This document shows, one piece after another, positions 63,732-64,000 of a stretch of DNA of 64,000 nucleotides (its first letter is position 1; the number at the start of each line of letters is the position of its first letter). The notes beneath the pieces are model-generated. The model saw only the letters and a list, made by a program, of their open reading frames with translations, ran no database searches and was not told the DNA's origin. The position numbers and the translations under genes are program-made. Location of the stretch: positions 32,235-96,234 of the IMG/VR virus record IMGVR_UViG_3300030118_003002, one strand, 5' to 3'. The stretch comes from a virus.

Positions 63732-64000
63732 GTTGGAAAGATATATTAAAAACAGAAAAAGCACACTGCGGTTCAGAAAAATTAGATGATGAAGAAGAAC
63801 CTTTTGAAAAATTAACAGGAAACCAAGATAGAATTGATGCTAATAAAGATGGTAAAATTAGCGGAGAGGATTTCAAATTACTTAGGGATAAAAAGGTCGC
63901 TAAGAAAATGAAATCTGATTCTCAAATAGAAAAGGAGATACTTGCAGAAATTAAAAAAGAAGGTGGGGCATTAGGAATGAAAAACCTAAAAGCAATTGCA
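63728..64000 (+). CDS. Tagged EF-hand-like protein (3' end outside window)
   Basis: At least 91 residues. MSWKDILKTEKAHCG..., then 'DRIDANKDGKISGEDFKLL', a calcium-binding EF-hand loop with Asp/Asn/Asp/Lys/Ser/Glu at the expected positions, then a Lys-rich part. Continues beyond the window. Confidence 0.65.
   Translation, partial: MSWKDILKTEKAHCGSEKLDDEEEPFEKLTGNQDRIDANKDGKISGEDFKLLRDKKVAKKMKSDSQIEKEILAEIKKEGGALGMKNLKAIA

Overview
The window reads as part of the genome of a tailed double-stranded DNA virus (Caudoviricetes) that infects an archaeon, most likely a marine euryarchaeon. The tailed-virus evidence is a large terminase, a baseplate-hub-like protein and tail fibres. The archaeal evidence is a TFIIB-type transcription factor, a family B DNA polymerase, a PCNA-like clamp, an RFC small subunit, a fused PriS/PriL-type primase, an ATP-dependent DNA ligase, a tRNA-Lys gene with a textbook bulge-helix-bulge intron, and TATA promoters with leaderless or nearly leaderless genes. 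This gene set resembles the magroviruses assigned to Marine Group II (Poseidoniales). That assignment is inference from memory; no database was searched. The DNA is AT-rich and very densely coded, with start-stop overlaps (ATGA, TAATG, GTGA) at most gene junctions and many proteins of 35 to 60 residues.

Layout. (1) Positions 1-6116, plus strand: the end of a tail module (hub-like protein, small tail protein, long fibre, Ig-like appendage), closed by terminators. (2) Positions 6181-41776, minus strand: a long polycistronic early/replication block. It holds an exonuclease, an AAA+ helicase-like ATPase, an ERCC4 nuclease, primase, a Cas4/RecB-like nuclease, PolB in two pieces separated by five small genes, clamp, a Sak4/RecA-like ATPase, an OB-fold protein, clamp loader, a possible histone-fold protein, ligase, GroEL/GroES, a JAB protease, a ThiF/E1-like enzyme, TFB, a class II ribonucleotide reductase, a ThiS/ubiquitin-like protein ending in Gly-Gly, a MazG-like protein and a UvrD-like helicase. 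(3) Positions 41777-47502: a regulatory island with the tRNA, two structured non-coding RNA candidates, an origin-like repeat region, three paralogous genes, small zinc-ribbon genes, many terminators, and a repeated promoter element built on a CATATG palindrome next to an inverted repeat. (4) Positions 47503-64000, plus strand: a late block of small genes, two very large helical proteins, terminase and a LAGLIDADG protein.

Three things stand out. First, about seventeen late proteins that otherwise look unrelated begin with the same short tag (M-S/T/N-W-K/E-D/E-I-L/I-K), which resembles in concept the capsid-targeting tags of T4-like phages. Second, the early block encodes a Ubl, an E1-like enzyme and a JAB protease, that is, the parts of a conjugation or sulfur-transfer system. 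Third, the regulatory island has promoter-adjacent inverted repeats whose arms covary, and two paralogous genes whose predicted 5' leaders are complementary to the sequence just after their own stop codons.

All family calls were made by eye from motifs. Start codons were chosen using Shine-Dalgarno-like GGAGG/GGTG sequences.
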